Positions 1 to 7,321 of a stretch of DNA of 10,010 bases are shown here, one piece after another (position 1 is the stretch's first letter; each line of letters starts with the position of its first letter). The DNA comes from Pseudomonadota bacterium (GTDB lineage Bacteria; Pseudomonadota; Gammaproteobacteria; Burkholderiales; Burkholderiaceae_C). Location of the stretch: positions 1 to 10,010 of the forward strand of contig JAEXBL010000461.1 of assembly GCA_023394015.1 (NCBI GenBank). The letters run 5' to 3'. The notes beneath the pieces were generated by a model that worked only from the letters and a program-made list of their open reading frames with translations, made no database searches and was not told the DNA's origin. Both the position numbers and the translations under genes were made by a program.

Positions 1-1
1 C

Positions 2-1120
2 GTCGATGCGGCGCAGGTCAGCTCGCGCGCCGCGCTGGCCCGCCTGCCGGTCACGCGCAAGAGCGAGCTGCTGGCGCGCCAGCTGGCCGCGCGGGCGGCC
101 GGGCAGGACGCCTTCGGTGGCTTCGCCGCCGTGCGCTACGGCGCCGCCATGCCGCGCCTGTACGCCAGCCCCGGCCCCATCTACGAACCCGAGGGCGCAG
201 GCCGGGACTACTGGCGCTCGGCGCGCGCCATGTACGCGGCCGGCTTTCGCGCCGGCGACCTGGTACACAACGCCTTCAGCTACCACATGACGCCGGGCGC
301 CTTCATCATGGAAAGCGGCGCCCACGCCGTCGGCTGCACGGTGTTCCCCGCCGGCACCGGCCAGACCGAGCAGCAACTGCAGGCCATTGCCGACCTGAAG
401 CCGCAGGCCTACCTGGGCACGCCCAGCTTTCTGCGCATCCTGGTCGAGAAGGCACAGGCGGCGGGCACCGACCTGTCCAGCCTCAAGAAAGGCCTGGTCG
501 GCGGCGAGGCCTTCCCGCCCACGCTGCGCGACTGGTTCACCGAGCGCGGCATGGCCGTCTACCAAAGCTACGCCACGGCCGACGTCGGCCTGATCGCCTA
601 CGAGACGGCGGCCCGCGAGGGCCTGGTGCTGGACGAGGGCGTGATCGTCGAGATCGTGCGCCCCGGCACCGGCGACCCGGTGGCCGAAGGCGAGGTGGGC
701 GAGGTGGTGGTCACCGTGCTCAACCCCGACTACCCGCTGATCCGCTTCGGCACCGGCGCCCTGTCGGCCGTGCTGCCCGGCGCCTGCCCCACCGGCCGCA
801 GCAACACCCGCATCAAGGGCTGGCTGGGCCGTGCCGACCAGACCACCAAGATCCGCGGCATGTTCGTGCACCCCGGCCAGGTGGCCGAGATCGTCAAGCG
901 CTTCCCCGAGGTGCAGCGCGCGCGCCTGGTGGTCAGCGGCGAGATGGCCAACGACCAGATGAAGCTGCTGGTCGAAGCCGCCGGCGCCGAGGCCTTGTGC
1001 GAGCGCGTGGCCGAGGCCGTGCGCGACGTCACCAAGCTGCGCGGCGAGGTCGAGGTGGTGCCGCCGGGCAGTCTGCCCAACGACGGCAAGGTCATCGAGG
1101 ACGCGCGCAGCTACGAGTGA
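2..1120 (+). CDS. Phenylacetate-CoA ligase-like adenylate-forming enzyme, 5' partial
   Basis: The reading frame is open from the first bases, so the N-terminus lies outside the window. The 372 residues present start near the family's LPxTxKxxL region (here LPVTRKSELL), so by memory of PaaK about 40-60 residues are missing. The ANL family activates a carboxylic acid with ATP to an acyl-adenylate and transfers it to CoA in the cytoplasm. Visible family features are GAGRDYW-to-GAHAVG homology to the PaaK middle region, GQTEQQL, the acceptor-site stretch SYATADVGLIAYE, the hinge-like LIRFGTG, GRADQTTKIRGMFVHPGQ, and a C-terminal DGKVIEDAR carrying the expected A10 lysine. Oddly, the P-loop, SSGTTGKP in PaaK, reads ASPGPIYEP here, so ATP binding may differ. 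The Bug receptor gene follows about 100 bp downstream, suggesting a shared substrate. The substrate itself is unknown. Family placement is firm; activity as a CoA ligase is inferred. Confidence 0.82.
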   Translation, partial: VDAAQVSSRAALARLPVTRKSELLARQLAARAAGQDAFGGFAAVRYGAAMPRLYASPGPIYEPEGAGRDYWRSARAMYAAGFRAGDLVHNAFSYHMTPGAFIMESGAHAVGCTVFPAGTGQTEQQLQAIADLKPQAYLGTPSFLRILVEKAQAAGTDLSSLKKGLVGGEAFPPTLRDWFTERGMAVYQSYATADVGLIAYETAAREGLVLDEGVIVEIVRPGTGDPVAEGEVGEVVVTVLNPDYPLIRFGTGALSAVLPGACPTGRSNTRIKGWLGRADQTTKIRGMFVHPGQVAEIVKRFPEVQRARLVVSGEMANDQMKLLVEAAGAEALCERVAEAVRDVTKLRGEVEVVPPGSLPNDGKVIEDARSYE

Positions 1121-1220
1121 ACGGCCGCAGCACCGGGCTGTCGGCGGGCGGGGTGGCGGGCGCGTCGAGCGGCGTTACCATCGCCGGTTTTTCCTTCCAC
1201 CCACACACACAAGGATGTCC

Positions 1221-2216
1221 ATGCCCACTTCCAAGCTGTTCAAGCTGTCCCTGGCCGCCGCTGCCGCGCTGCTGGCCGCCACTGCCCAGGCGCAGGCCTT
1301 TCCCGCCGCCGGCAAGAGCGTTACCCTGATCGTGCCCTTCGCCGCCGGCGGCCCCACCGACAAGGTGGCGCGCGACCTGGCCGAGGCCCTGCGCAAGCCG
1401 CTGGGCGGCGCCAGCGTGGTGATCGACAACGCCGCCGGCGCCGGCAGCACCATCGGCACGGCCAAGGCCTTCCGCGCCGCCCCCGACGGCTACACGCTGC
1501 TGGTGGCGCACATCGGCATGGCCACCACCGCCACGCTGTACCGCAACCCCGGCTTCAAGTACGACGAGTTCGAGTACCTGGGCCTGATCAACGAAGTGCC
1601 CATGGTGGTGGTGGCCAAGCCCGCCATGGCGGCCAACACCTGGGCCGAGCTGAACAGCTGGATCGCCCAGAACAAGGACAAGGCCAACCTGGCCAACGCC
1701 GGCCTGGGCAGCGCCTCGCACCTGTGCGGGCTGATGCTGCAGAACGCCCTCAAGACCGAGCTGACCACCGTGCCCTACACGGGCACCGCGCCGGCCATGA
1801 CCGACCTGATCGGCGGCCAGGTCGACTTCATGTGCGACCAGACCACCAACACCACCAGCCAGGTCGAGGGCAAGAAGATCAAGGCCTACGCCGTCAGCAC
1901 CGCCAAGCGCCTGAGCACGCCCGCCGTCTACAAGGACCTGCCGACGCTGGACGAGGCCGGCCTGAAGGGCTTCGACGTGTCGATCTGGCCCGGCCTGTAC
2001 GCGCCCAAGGGCACGCCGGCCGCCGTGCTGAAGACGCTGAACGACGCCCTGAAGGCCGCGCTGAAGGACCCGGACTTCATCAAGAAGCAGGAAGGCCTGG
2101 GCGCGGTGGTGGTCAATGACGCGCGCAGCAACCCGGCCGAGCACAAGCAGTTCGTCGCCGCCGAAGTCGCCAAGTGGGGCGCCGTCATCAAGGCCGCCGG
2201 CCAGTACGCCGACTGA
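1221..2216 (+). CDS. Bug/TctC-family periplasmic solute-binding protein
   Basis: This encodes a 331-residue precursor with a classical Sec signal peptide: a basic start (MPTSKLFK), an Ala/Leu-rich core and a likely cleavage after TAQAQA (residue 26). The mature protein has the Bug (tripartite tricarboxylate transporter receptor) hallmarks VPFAAGGPTDKVAR, NAAGAGSTIGTAKAF, APDGYTLL and YTGTAPAMTDLIGGQVDFM. Length is typical of the family. Such proteins bind carboxylates, amides or aromatic acids in the periplasm and pass them to TctAB or act as orphan receptors; no TctA/TctB membrane gene is seen here, so this looks like an orphan receptor. Two in-frame ATGs exist at 1215 and 1221. The later one is chosen because AAGGA (1211-1215) then sits 5 bp upstream, whereas it would overlap the first. 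It lies between the ligase-like gene and the small unknown gene on the same strand. Confidence 0.93.
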   Translation: MPTSKLFKLSLAAAAALLAATAQAQAFPAAGKSVTLIVPFAAGGPTDKVARDLAEALRKPLGGASVVIDNAAGAGSTIGTAKAFRAAPDGYTLLVAHIGMATTATLYRNPGFKYDEFEYLGLINEVPMVVVAKPAMAANTWAELNSWIAQNKDKANLANAGLGSASHLCGLMLQNALKTELTTVPYTGTAPAMTDLIGGQVDFMCDQTTNTTSQVEGKKIKAYAVSTAKRLSTPAVYKDLPTLDEAGLKGFDVSIWPGLYAPKGTPAAVLKTLNDALKAALKDPDFIKKQEGLGAVVVNDARSNPAEHKQFVAAEVAKWGAVIKAAGQYAD

Positions 2217-2234
2217 GGCCTTGACCGCCGACGC

Positions 2235-2254
2235 GAAGGGCCGCGCGGGCCTTC
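2235..2254 (+). terminator. Weak GC-rich hairpin after the Bug receptor gene
   Basis: GAAGG (2235-2239) pairs with CCTTC (2250-2254), with a G-G mismatch and two further C-G pairs inside. It lies 18 bp after the receptor stop codon. No T-run follows, so a factor-independent terminator is not supported; it could protect the 3' end of the receptor mRNA or attenuate readthrough into the next gene. Confidence 0.25.
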
Positions 2255-2285
2255 ACCCCGGGCGCGGCCCCTGGGGCTTCAGGCC

Positions 2286-2657
2286 ATGACACGGCCCGCG
2301 CTGCGCCTGGTCGATTCGATCACCGAGCTGGGCGCGTCCGACGCCGGCTGCATCGCCGTCAGCGGCTCGCACGGTGGCATCAGCTCGGCGCAGTATGCGC
2401 TGGCGGCGCGGCCGCTGCTCGCCGTGTTCAACGACGCCGGTGTCGGCAAGGACCAGGCCGGGCTGGCCGCCTTGCCCTTTCTGCAAGGCCACGGCATCGC
2501 CGCCTGCACCGTGGGCCACGCCAGCGCGCGCATCGGCGAGGCGCGCAGCACGCTGCAGGACGGCGTTGTCAGCCATGCCAATGCGCTGGCCGAGGGCCTG
2601 GGCGTGCGCACGGGCATGGCCTGCTGCGTGGTGGTGGAGTTGCTTCAGGCGGGCTGA
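2286..2657 (+). CDS. Small conserved-looking protein of unknown function (SGSHGG motif)
   Basis: This encodes 123 residues with no signal peptide or membrane segment, and I cannot assign it to a named family. The ATG at 2286 has only a poor ribosome-binding site (GGGG about 10 bp upstream). The order of elements is a strand (GCIAVS, 21-26), then SGSHGG (26-31), a helix (ISSAQYALAARP), a strand (LLAVFN), then NDAGVGKDQAG (49-59), and later a strand with VGHASARIG (76-84). The strand-SGSHG-helix-strand order resembles a nucleophile elbow of alpha/beta hydrolases, with Ser28 in the nucleophile position, but the protein is far shorter than a complete hydrolase. Codon use matches its neighbours, which argues for a real gene. 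It sits 69 bp after the Bug receptor gene on the same strand and ends 10 bp from the convergent amidohydrolase gene. A role linked to the receptor or ligase substrate is a guess. Confidence 0.72.
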   Translation: MTRPALRLVDSITELGASDAGCIAVSGSHGGISSAQYALAARPLLAVFNDAGVGKDQAGLAALPFLQGHGIAACTVGHASARIGEARSTLQDGVVSHANALAEGLGVRTGMACCVVVELLQAG

Positions 2658-2667
2658 GCGCCGGCTT

Positions 2668-4185
2668 TCAATGCCGGTGCCCGCCCCGGCCGGGCAGGGG
2701 GCCGGCCTCGGCCACCGGTGGCCCGGCCTCGCCTTGCGCGGCGGCTTGCAGCAGCGCGTCCAGCGTGCGGCGGGGCAGGTAGCGGCCCTGGAGCACCACC
2801 GCTGAAATCCGGGCCAGGTGGGCCACGCTTTCCAGCGGGTTGGCGTCCAGCAGCACCAGGTCGGCGTTCTTGCCCTCGTCGACCGTGCCCATGCTCGCCT
2901 CGCGGCCCAGGTAGCGGGCACCGTTGAGCGTGGCGGCCTGCAGCACCTGCAGTGGCGTCAGGCCGGCCGCGGCCAGCTCGGCGAACTCGTCGTGCAGGCC
3001 GTAGCCGGGCAGCACCCAGATGCCGCCCAGGTCGGAGCCCGTCATCAGCGGCACGCCGTGCGCCTGCATCAGCCCGACCAGGTGCTGCTGCCGGGCATAC
3101 ACCTGCGCCAGGGTGCGCACCGCCTCGGGCGCGTGGGTGGCCACGTAGCGCTGGTTGGCCCGTGCCCACAGGGCGCGGGTGCGGCCGGGCATGTAGATCA
3201 GGCGCGGGTCGCTGGCGTAGCGCGGGTCGTTGCTGAGCAGCATGGTGCGCAGGCGCACCAGCGTGGGCGCCTGCCAGCTGCCGCTGCGCGCCAGGGCCTG
3301 CACCAGCGCGCGGCAGCGCTCCTCGCTGTAGCTGTCGACCAGGCGCCGGTACAGCGGCAGGTCGGCCGCGGCGTAGGCGATGGGGTTGGCGATGAACTCG
3401 GGCACGAACGGTGGCGGCGCGTTCTGCAGCGCCTGGCGGCGGATCGCGTCCTCGTCCGTCGAGCATTCCAGCAGCAGGCCCAGCCCGGCGCCCAGGTGCT
3501 CGAACGAGCGCCAGCCCAGGCGCGCGGCCTCGCGGCCGGTGATGCCCAGCGGCAGGTGGCCGACCACGGGCAGGTGGCGCTGGCGGGCTTCGTCCAGCGC
3601 GGCGCGGGTGGCCTCGGGCGAGGCGTTCAGCAGCTTCACGAAGTCGCCGCCCAGGGCCTGGTTGTCGCGCACCTGCTGCCGCCCTTGCTCGGCGGTGCGG
3701 GCGCTGACGATGGTGACGCCCGGCACGCGCAGAATCTCCGGCGCCAGCAGGCGGCCGGCGCGGCTTTCGGCGTTCACCTGCCGCGCGCGCCGCACCGTCG
3801 CGGCCGAGCCGGACATCTCCTGTACGCCGGTCACGCCATTGGCCACCAGCAGTGGCCAGACCTGGGGCTGCTGGTGGGCGTCATCCAGCATGTGGGCGTG
3901 CATGTCCAGATAGCTGGGCACCAGGTACTTGCCCGTGCCATCCACCACCTGGGCCGAAGCCGGTGCCGGGGCCATGGCGCCGGGGGTGATGCGGGCGATG
4001 CGCCCTTGCTCGATCAGCACCGACACGCCGCGCCGCAGGGCGCCGTCGCGCGTATCGACGATGGTGGTGTTGCGGATCACCGTGGCCTGCGGGGCCTGGG
4101 CCGGGTGCGGCGGCAGAACGCAGCCGGCCAGGCTGGCGCCGAGCAGGGCCGCCAGCAAGGCGCGGGTGCGGAGCTTGGCGTGCAT
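2668..4185 (-). CDS. Amidohydrolase-superfamily lipoprotein (imidazolonepropionase/prolidase-like)
   Basis: This encodes 505 residues. The start at 4185 is chosen over an upstream in-frame ATG at 4278 because a strong GGAGGA lies 5 bp before it and because the protein then opens with a signal sequence (MHAKLRTRALLAALLGASLAG) ending in a lipobox LAGC with Cys22. It is therefore probably a lipid-anchored enzyme facing the periplasm. The binuclear-metal set of the superfamily is complete: HxH at His96/His98 (LDMHAHM), Lys184 as the likely carboxylated ligand (DFVKLLNAS), His210 (VVGHLPLG), His230 (FEHLGAG) and Asp385 (TGSDLGG). The C-terminus has the usual small beta-sandwich return (TVDEGKNADLVLLDANPLE). 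Members hydrolyse amide or peptide-like bonds in cyclic or dipeptide substrates; the substrate here is unknown. It is transcribed away from the DUF1840 gene 191 bp upstream and converges with the 123-residue protein gene. Confidence 0.9.
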   Translation of the reverse strand: MHAKLRTRALLAALLGASLAGCVLPPHPAQAPQATVIRNTTIVDTRDGALRRGVSVLIEQGRIARITPGAMAPAPASAQVVDGTGKYLVPSYLDMHAHMLDDAHQQPQVWPLLVANGVTGVQEMSGSAATVRRARQVNAESRAGRLLAPEILRVPGVTIVSARTAEQGRQQVRDNQALGGDFVKLLNASPEATRAALDEARQRHLPVVGHLPLGITGREAARLGWRSFEHLGAGLGLLLECSTDEDAIRRQALQNAPPPFVPEFIANPIAYAAADLPLYRRLVDSYSEERCRALVQALARSGSWQAPTLVRLRTMLLSNDPRYASDPRLIYMPGRTRALWARANQRYVATHAPEAVRTLAQVYARQQHLVGLMQAHGVPLMTGSDLGGIWVLPGYGLHDEFAELAAAGLTPLQVLQAATLNGARYLGREASMGTVDEGKNADLVLLDANPLESVAHLARISAVVLQGRYLPRRTLDALLQAAAQGEAGPPVAEAGPLPGRGGHRH

Positions 4186-4275
4186 GATGATCCTCCGGTG
4201 GCGCCCGCGTGGCCCGGCGCACGGCATCATTTCAGTGATCCCTGGCGCGGCGCGCCGCCCGCAGGGCATGAGGCC

Positions 4276-4317
4276 CATGACGAATGACCGCGCTCTGGCG
4301 AGTGCATGACCGATGAC
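4276..4317 (-). promoter_or_regulatory. Two 13-bp direct repeats upstream of the amidohydrolase gene
   Basis: Read on the minus strand, GTCATCGGTCATG (4317-4305) and GTCATTCGTCATG (4288-4276) agree at 11 of 13 positions and start 29 bp apart. Each holds two GTCAT units with a 7-bp period. They lie 91-132 bp upstream of the chosen ATG, within the gap to the DUF1840 gene. They could be a binding site for a regulator recognising direct repeats; no promoter boxes with good spacing were recognised next to them. Confidence 0.35.
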
Positions 4318-4356
4318 AAAGCGGTTCGGCCCACACGGGGCCTTGTGTCATGCGCT

Positions 4357-4370
4357 CGCCCGCGCGGGCG
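4357..4370 (-). terminator. GC-only palindrome just after the DUF1840 gene
   Basis: CGCCCGCGCGGGCG is a perfect 14-bp palindrome 6 bp beyond the DUF1840 stop codon. There is no T-run after it on the minus strand, so it is at best a weak or Rho-assisted terminator, and short GC palindromes arise easily in DNA this GC-rich. Confidence 0.22.
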
Positions 4371-4376
4371 CGGCGC

Positions 4377-4718
4377 TCACACGCCCCAGACCACGTCCTT
4401 GCCGGCGGCGGCACTGCGCTCCAGCAGCTCGATGAAGGGCGTCACGCGCTGGCGCAGGGTCACCAGGTCGGCCTTGGCCTGGGCGGCGTCCACCTCTTCC
4501 TGGGGCGTCAGCGGCTGGGCGCTGGCCGCCTGGGGCTGGCCGGCGGCCTCGCGCCGGGCCACCTCGGCCTTGAGCGCGGCCACGGCGGCGGGCACCTGAT
4601 CGACGGTGATGATGCCGGTGGGGCCGGCGGGCTTGCCGATGATTTGCAGCAGCTCCTCGGCGTTGACCTTGAGCATGATGACGTCGGCGGCTTCCTGCGA
4701 TTTGAATTTGTAAAGCAT
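4377..4718 (-). CDS. DUF1840 family protein
   Basis: This encodes 113 residues with a good ribosome-binding site (AGGAGA, 6 bp before the ATG at 4718). The N-terminus MLYKFKSQEAADVIMLKVNA and the following IIGKP..GIITVDQVPAAVAAL match what I recall of DUF1840, a family of roughly 110-residue cytoplasmic proteins found mainly in betaproteobacteria. The C-terminal part (TPQEEVDAAQAKADLVTLRQRVTPFIELLERS) is a helical region after an Ala/Gln/Pro-rich linker at about residues 57-70. No catalytic motif, signal or membrane segment is visible and the family function is unknown. It is divergent from the flavoprotein operon and upstream of, but separated by 191 bp from, the amidohydrolase gene, so a functional link to either neighbour is not established. 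Confidence 0.9.
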   Translation of the reverse strand: MLYKFKSQEAADVIMLKVNAEELLQIIGKPAGPTGIITVDQVPAAVAALKAEVARREAAGQPQAASAQPLTPQEEVDAAQAKADLVTLRQRVTPFIELLERSAAAGKDVVWGV

Positions 4719-4850
4719 GGTGCTTCTCCTGGGTGGTCGATCGGGGGCAGAGCCTGGGGCGGCTGCACACCCTCATTGTGCCGCGAGCCGGTGACGGTGG
4801 GGCCTGAACCGGCCTCCGGCCCCTGGGTTGCGGCATCCGGGCCTGCCCTC

Positions 4851-4880
4851 TTGACAGCCAATAGTTGAGGCCTAAACAAT
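4851..4880 (+). promoter_or_regulatory. Sigma-70-type promoter of the aryl-CoA catabolic operon
   Basis: A perfect -35 TTGACA (4851-4856) is followed after 18 bp by AACAAT (4875-4880), 4 of 6 to the TATAAT consensus. Position +1 would fall at about 4886-4888, which coincides with the ATG of the flavoprotein gene at 4887. This is one of the few AT-richer patches in the window, supporting a regulatory role. Boxes are read directly; transcription start is inferred from spacing. Confidence 0.6.
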
Positions 4881-4881
4881 T
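4860..4881 (+). promoter_or_regulatory. Putative MarR operator: 22-bp imperfect palindrome over the promoter
   Basis: The half-site AATAGTTGAGG (4860-4870) and the opposite half CCTAAACAATT (4871-4881) pair at 9 of 11 positions; only 4863/4878 and 4867/4874 fail. Two more pairs continue outside (4857/4884 and 4858/4883). It overlaps the promoter spacer and -10, where a bound dimer would block RNA polymerase. MarR proteins typically bind imperfect palindromes of about this size, and a MarR gene is the second gene of this operon, so autoregulation of the whole operon is the simplest reading. Binding itself is inferred. Confidence 0.5.
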
Positions 4882-4886
4882 TGCGC

Positions 4887-7319
4887 ATGAACCAGCTGTC
4901 CTGCATCGTGTGCATCGGCGGCGGCCCGGCGGGGCTGTATTTCGGCCTGCTGATGAAGCAGCAGCGACCCGCCTGCCGCGTGGTGGTGATCGAGCGCAAC
5001 CGCCCCTGCGACACGTTTGGCTGGGGCGTGGTGCTGTCTGACCAGACGCTGGACAAGCTGCGCCTGGCCGACGCCGCGAGCGCTCGCCTGATCGGCGACG
5101 CCTTCAACCACTGGGACGACATCGAGGTCTTTTTCAAGGGCCGCGCAGTGCGCTCCACCGGCCACGGCTTTTGCGGCATCGGCCGCAAGCACCTGCTCAA
5201 CATCCTGCAGGACCGTTGCGCCGCGCTGGGCGTGGAGCTGGTGTTCGAGACCGAAGTGGACGACGAGCGCGCCGTCGCCGAACGCTACGGCGCCGACCTG
5301 CTGATCGCCAGCGACGGCCTGAACAGCCGCATCCGCACGCGCTACGAGGACGTGTTCCAGCCCGACATCGACACCCGCCGGTGCCGCTTCGTGTGGCTGG
5401 GCACGCACAAGACCTTCGACGCCTTCACCTTCGCTTTCGAGCAGACCGAGCACGGCTGGTTTCAGGCCCACGCCTACAAGTTCGACGAGCGCACCTCCAC
5501 CTTCATCGTCGAGACGCCCGAGCCGGTGTGGAAGGCGCACGGCATCGACCGCATGAGCCAGGAAGAGGGCATCGCCTTTTGCGAGCGCTTGTTCGCCAAA
5601 TACCTGGACGGCCACCCGCTGATCAGCAACGCCACGCACCTGCGCGGCTCGGCGATCTGGATCCGCTTTCCGCGCGTGATCTGCCGCACCTGGGTGCACC
5701 GCGAAAGCATTGGCGGGCGGCGCGTGCCCATCGTGCTGATGGGCGATGCGGCGCACACGGCGCACTTCTCCATCGGCAGCGGCACCAAGCTGGCGCTGGA
5801 GGATGCCATCGACCTCGCCAACGAGTTCGCCACCGGCGCCGACATCGACACCGTGCTGCAGCGCTACGAGGACACGCGCAGCGTGGAGGTGCTGAAGATC
5901 CAGAACGCCGCGCGCAACTCCACCGAGTGGTTCGAGAACGTGGAGCGCTACACCGGCATGCAGATCGAGCAGTTCGCCTACTCGCTGCTCACGCGCAGCC
6001 AGCGCATCAGCCACGAGAACCTGCGCCTGCGCGATGCCGACTGGCTGCAGGGCTACGAGGCCTGGTTTGCGCGCACCCGGCCTGGGCCGGCGGGTTCGGG
6101 GGCGAAAGCGGCGCCAACGCCCGTACAGCCGGCGCATCCTGATCCAGTAGCGCCCGTGCCGCCCATGCTCACGCCCTTCAGCGTGCGCGGCCTCACGCTG
6201 AAGAACCGCATCGTCGTCTCGCCCATGGCGCAGTACAGCGCGCAGGGCGGCGTGGTGGGCGACTGGCACCTAGTGCACCTGGGTGCGCGCGCCGTCGGTG
6301 GCGCGGCCATGGTGATGGTGGAGATGACCAGCCCCACGCCCGAAGGCCGCATCACGCCCGGCTGCCCGGGGTTGTACACCGACGCGCAGCAGGCCGCGTT
6401 CGCGCGCATCGTCGACTTCGTGCACGCGCACAGCGACGCCGCCATCGGCCTGCAACTCGGCCACAGCGGCCCCAAGGGTTCCACACAGCTCGGATGGGAG
6501 CAGATGGACGAGCCGCTGCCGGACGGCAACTGGCCGCTGCTGGCCGCCAGCGGCGTGCCCTACGGCGAGCAGAACCAGACGCCGAGCGAAATCACCCGTG
6601 CCGAGATGGAGTCGCTGAAAGCTGCCTTCGTGGCGGCCACCTGCCGCGCCGCCGCCATCGGCTTCGACTGGCTGGAGCTGCACTGCGCGCACGGCTACCT
6701 GCTGTCGTCCTTCATCAGCCCGCTCACCAACCACCGCACCGACGCCTACGGCGGCACGCTGCAGGACCGCTGCCGCTACCCGCTGGAAGTGTTTGCCGCC
6801 ATGCGCGCCGCCTGGCCGGCCGAGCGGCCGATGAGCGTGCGCATCTCCGCGCACGACTGGGCACCCGGCGGTCTCACGTCCGACGACGCGGTGCGCATCG
6901 GCCAGTTGTTCAAGGCCGCGGGCTGCGACGTGATCGATGTCTCGTCCGGCCAGACCACGCGCCGCGCGCGCCCGGTGTACGGCCGCATGTACCAGACGCC
7001 GTTTGCCGACCGCATCCGCAACGAGGCCGGCATTGCCACCATGGCCGTGGGCGCCATCTCCGAGGCCGACCACGCCAACAGCATCATCGCTGCCGGCCGC
7101 GCCGACCTGTGCGCCATCGGCCGCCCGCACCTGGCCGACGCGGCCTGGACGCTGCACGAGGCCGCCAAGCTGCAAAGCCGCGCCGTCACCTGGCCCAAGC
7201 CCTACCTGAGCGGGCGCGACCAGCTCTACCGCGAGATGGAAAAGCAGAAAGCACTGGCAGCGCAGGCAGCGTTGGCGCCGCACACCATACAAACCGATGC
7301 CTCTCTGGAGGGCGCCTGA
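4887..7319 (+). CDS. Bifunctional FAD monooxygenase / Old Yellow Enzyme reductase (2-aminobenzoyl-CoA monooxygenase/reductase or salicylyl-CoA 5-hydroxylase type)
   Basis: This encodes 810 residues as a two-domain fusion. Residues 1 to about 395 form a class A flavin monooxygenase with GGGPAG (11-16) for FAD, a second flavin motif LIASDG (139-144) and the GD motif VLMGDAAH (283-290). A Pro/Ala-rich linker (about 396-426) leads to an Old Yellow Enzyme barrel (about 427-795) with [17 protein letters not shown], the His pair in [14 protein letters not shown] (599-602) and the FMN-binding AVGAI and GRPHLAD. In Azoarcus evansii the homologous architecture hydroxylates and then reduces 2-aminobenzoyl-CoA using O2 and NADH, dearomatising it; databases also use the name salicylyl-CoA 5-hydroxylase/oxidoreductase. 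Which aryl-CoA is used here cannot be read off. ATG at 4887 is preferred; an in-frame TTG at 4881 would add two residues and sits at better spacing (10 bp) from GAGG at 4867-4870. It is followed by the MarR gene after 2 bp. Confidence 0.92.
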   Translation: MNQLSCIVCIGGGPAGLYFGLLMKQQRPACRVVVIERNRPCDTFGWGVVLSDQTLDKLRLADAASARLIGDAFNHWDDIEVFFKGRAVRSTGHGFCGIGRKHLLNILQDRCAALGVELVFETEVDDERAVAERYGADLLIASDGLNSRIRTRYEDVFQPDIDTRRCRFVWLGTHKTFDAFTFAFEQTEHGWFQAHAYKFDERTSTFIVETPEPVWKAHGIDRMSQEEGIAFCERLFAKYLDGHPLISNATHLRGSAIWIRFPRVICRTWVHRESIGGRRVPIVLMGDAAHTAHFSIGSGTKLALEDAIDLANEFATGADIDTVLQRYEDTRSVEVLKIQNAARNSTEWFENVERYTGMQIEQFAYSLLTRSQRISHENLRLRDADWLQGYEAWFARTRPGPAGSGAKAAPTPVQPAHPDPVAPVPPMLTPFSVRGLTLKNRIVVSPMAQYSAQGGVVGDWHLVHLGARAVGGAAMVMVEMTSPTPEGRITPGCPGLYTDAQQAAFARIVDFVHAHSDAAIGLQLGHSGPKGSTQLGWEQMDEPLPDGNWPLLAASGVPYGEQNQTPSEITRAEMESLKAAFVAATCRAAAIGFDWLELHCAHGYLLSSFISPLTNHRTDAYGGTLQDRCRYPLEVFAAMRAAWPAERPMSVRISAHDWAPGGLTSDDAVRIGQLFKAAGCDVIDVSSGQTTRRARPVYGRMYQTPFADRIRNEAGIATMAVGAISEADHANSIIAAGRADLCAIGRPHLADAAWTLHEAAKLQSRAVTWPKPYLSGRDQLYREMEKQKALAAQAALAPHTIQTDASLEGA

Positions 7320-7321
7320 GC

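Noticed and set aside
1092..2144. Open frame on the minus strand opposite the Bug receptor gene
   Set aside because: Its composition is that of a shadow frame, and it covers a receptor gene with an intact signal peptide and family motifs.
2661..2677. CCGGC/GCCGG hairpin between the convergent 123-residue and amidohydrolase genes as a bidirectional terminator
   Set aside because: Only a 5-bp stem overlapping the amidohydrolase stop codon and without a T-run; chance occurrence is likely at this GC content.
4186..4278. 31-residue N-terminal extension of the amidohydrolase
   Set aside because: It would bury the lipoprotein signal sequence inside the protein and lacks a ribosome-binding site, while GGAGGA precedes the ATG at 4185.
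2818..4287. Long open frame (489 codons) on the plus strand opposite the amidohydrolase gene
   Set aside because: It is an antisense shadow of a gene with all catalytic residues; no recognisable motif, repetitive Gln/Gly/His composition and no ribosome-binding site.
4232..4414. Possible 60-residue gene on the minus strand between the amidohydrolase and DUF1840 genes
   Set aside because: It overlaps the DUF1840 3' end, has no convincing ribosome-binding site and has an Arg/Ala-rich translation typical of non-coding GC-rich DNA.
4872..6269. Long open frame (465 codons) on the minus strand opposite the flavoprotein gene
   Set aside because: It runs opposite a gene with clear domain motifs; its translation is low-complexity and rich in His, Ala, Val and Gln, as expected of the antisense frame of GC-biased codons.
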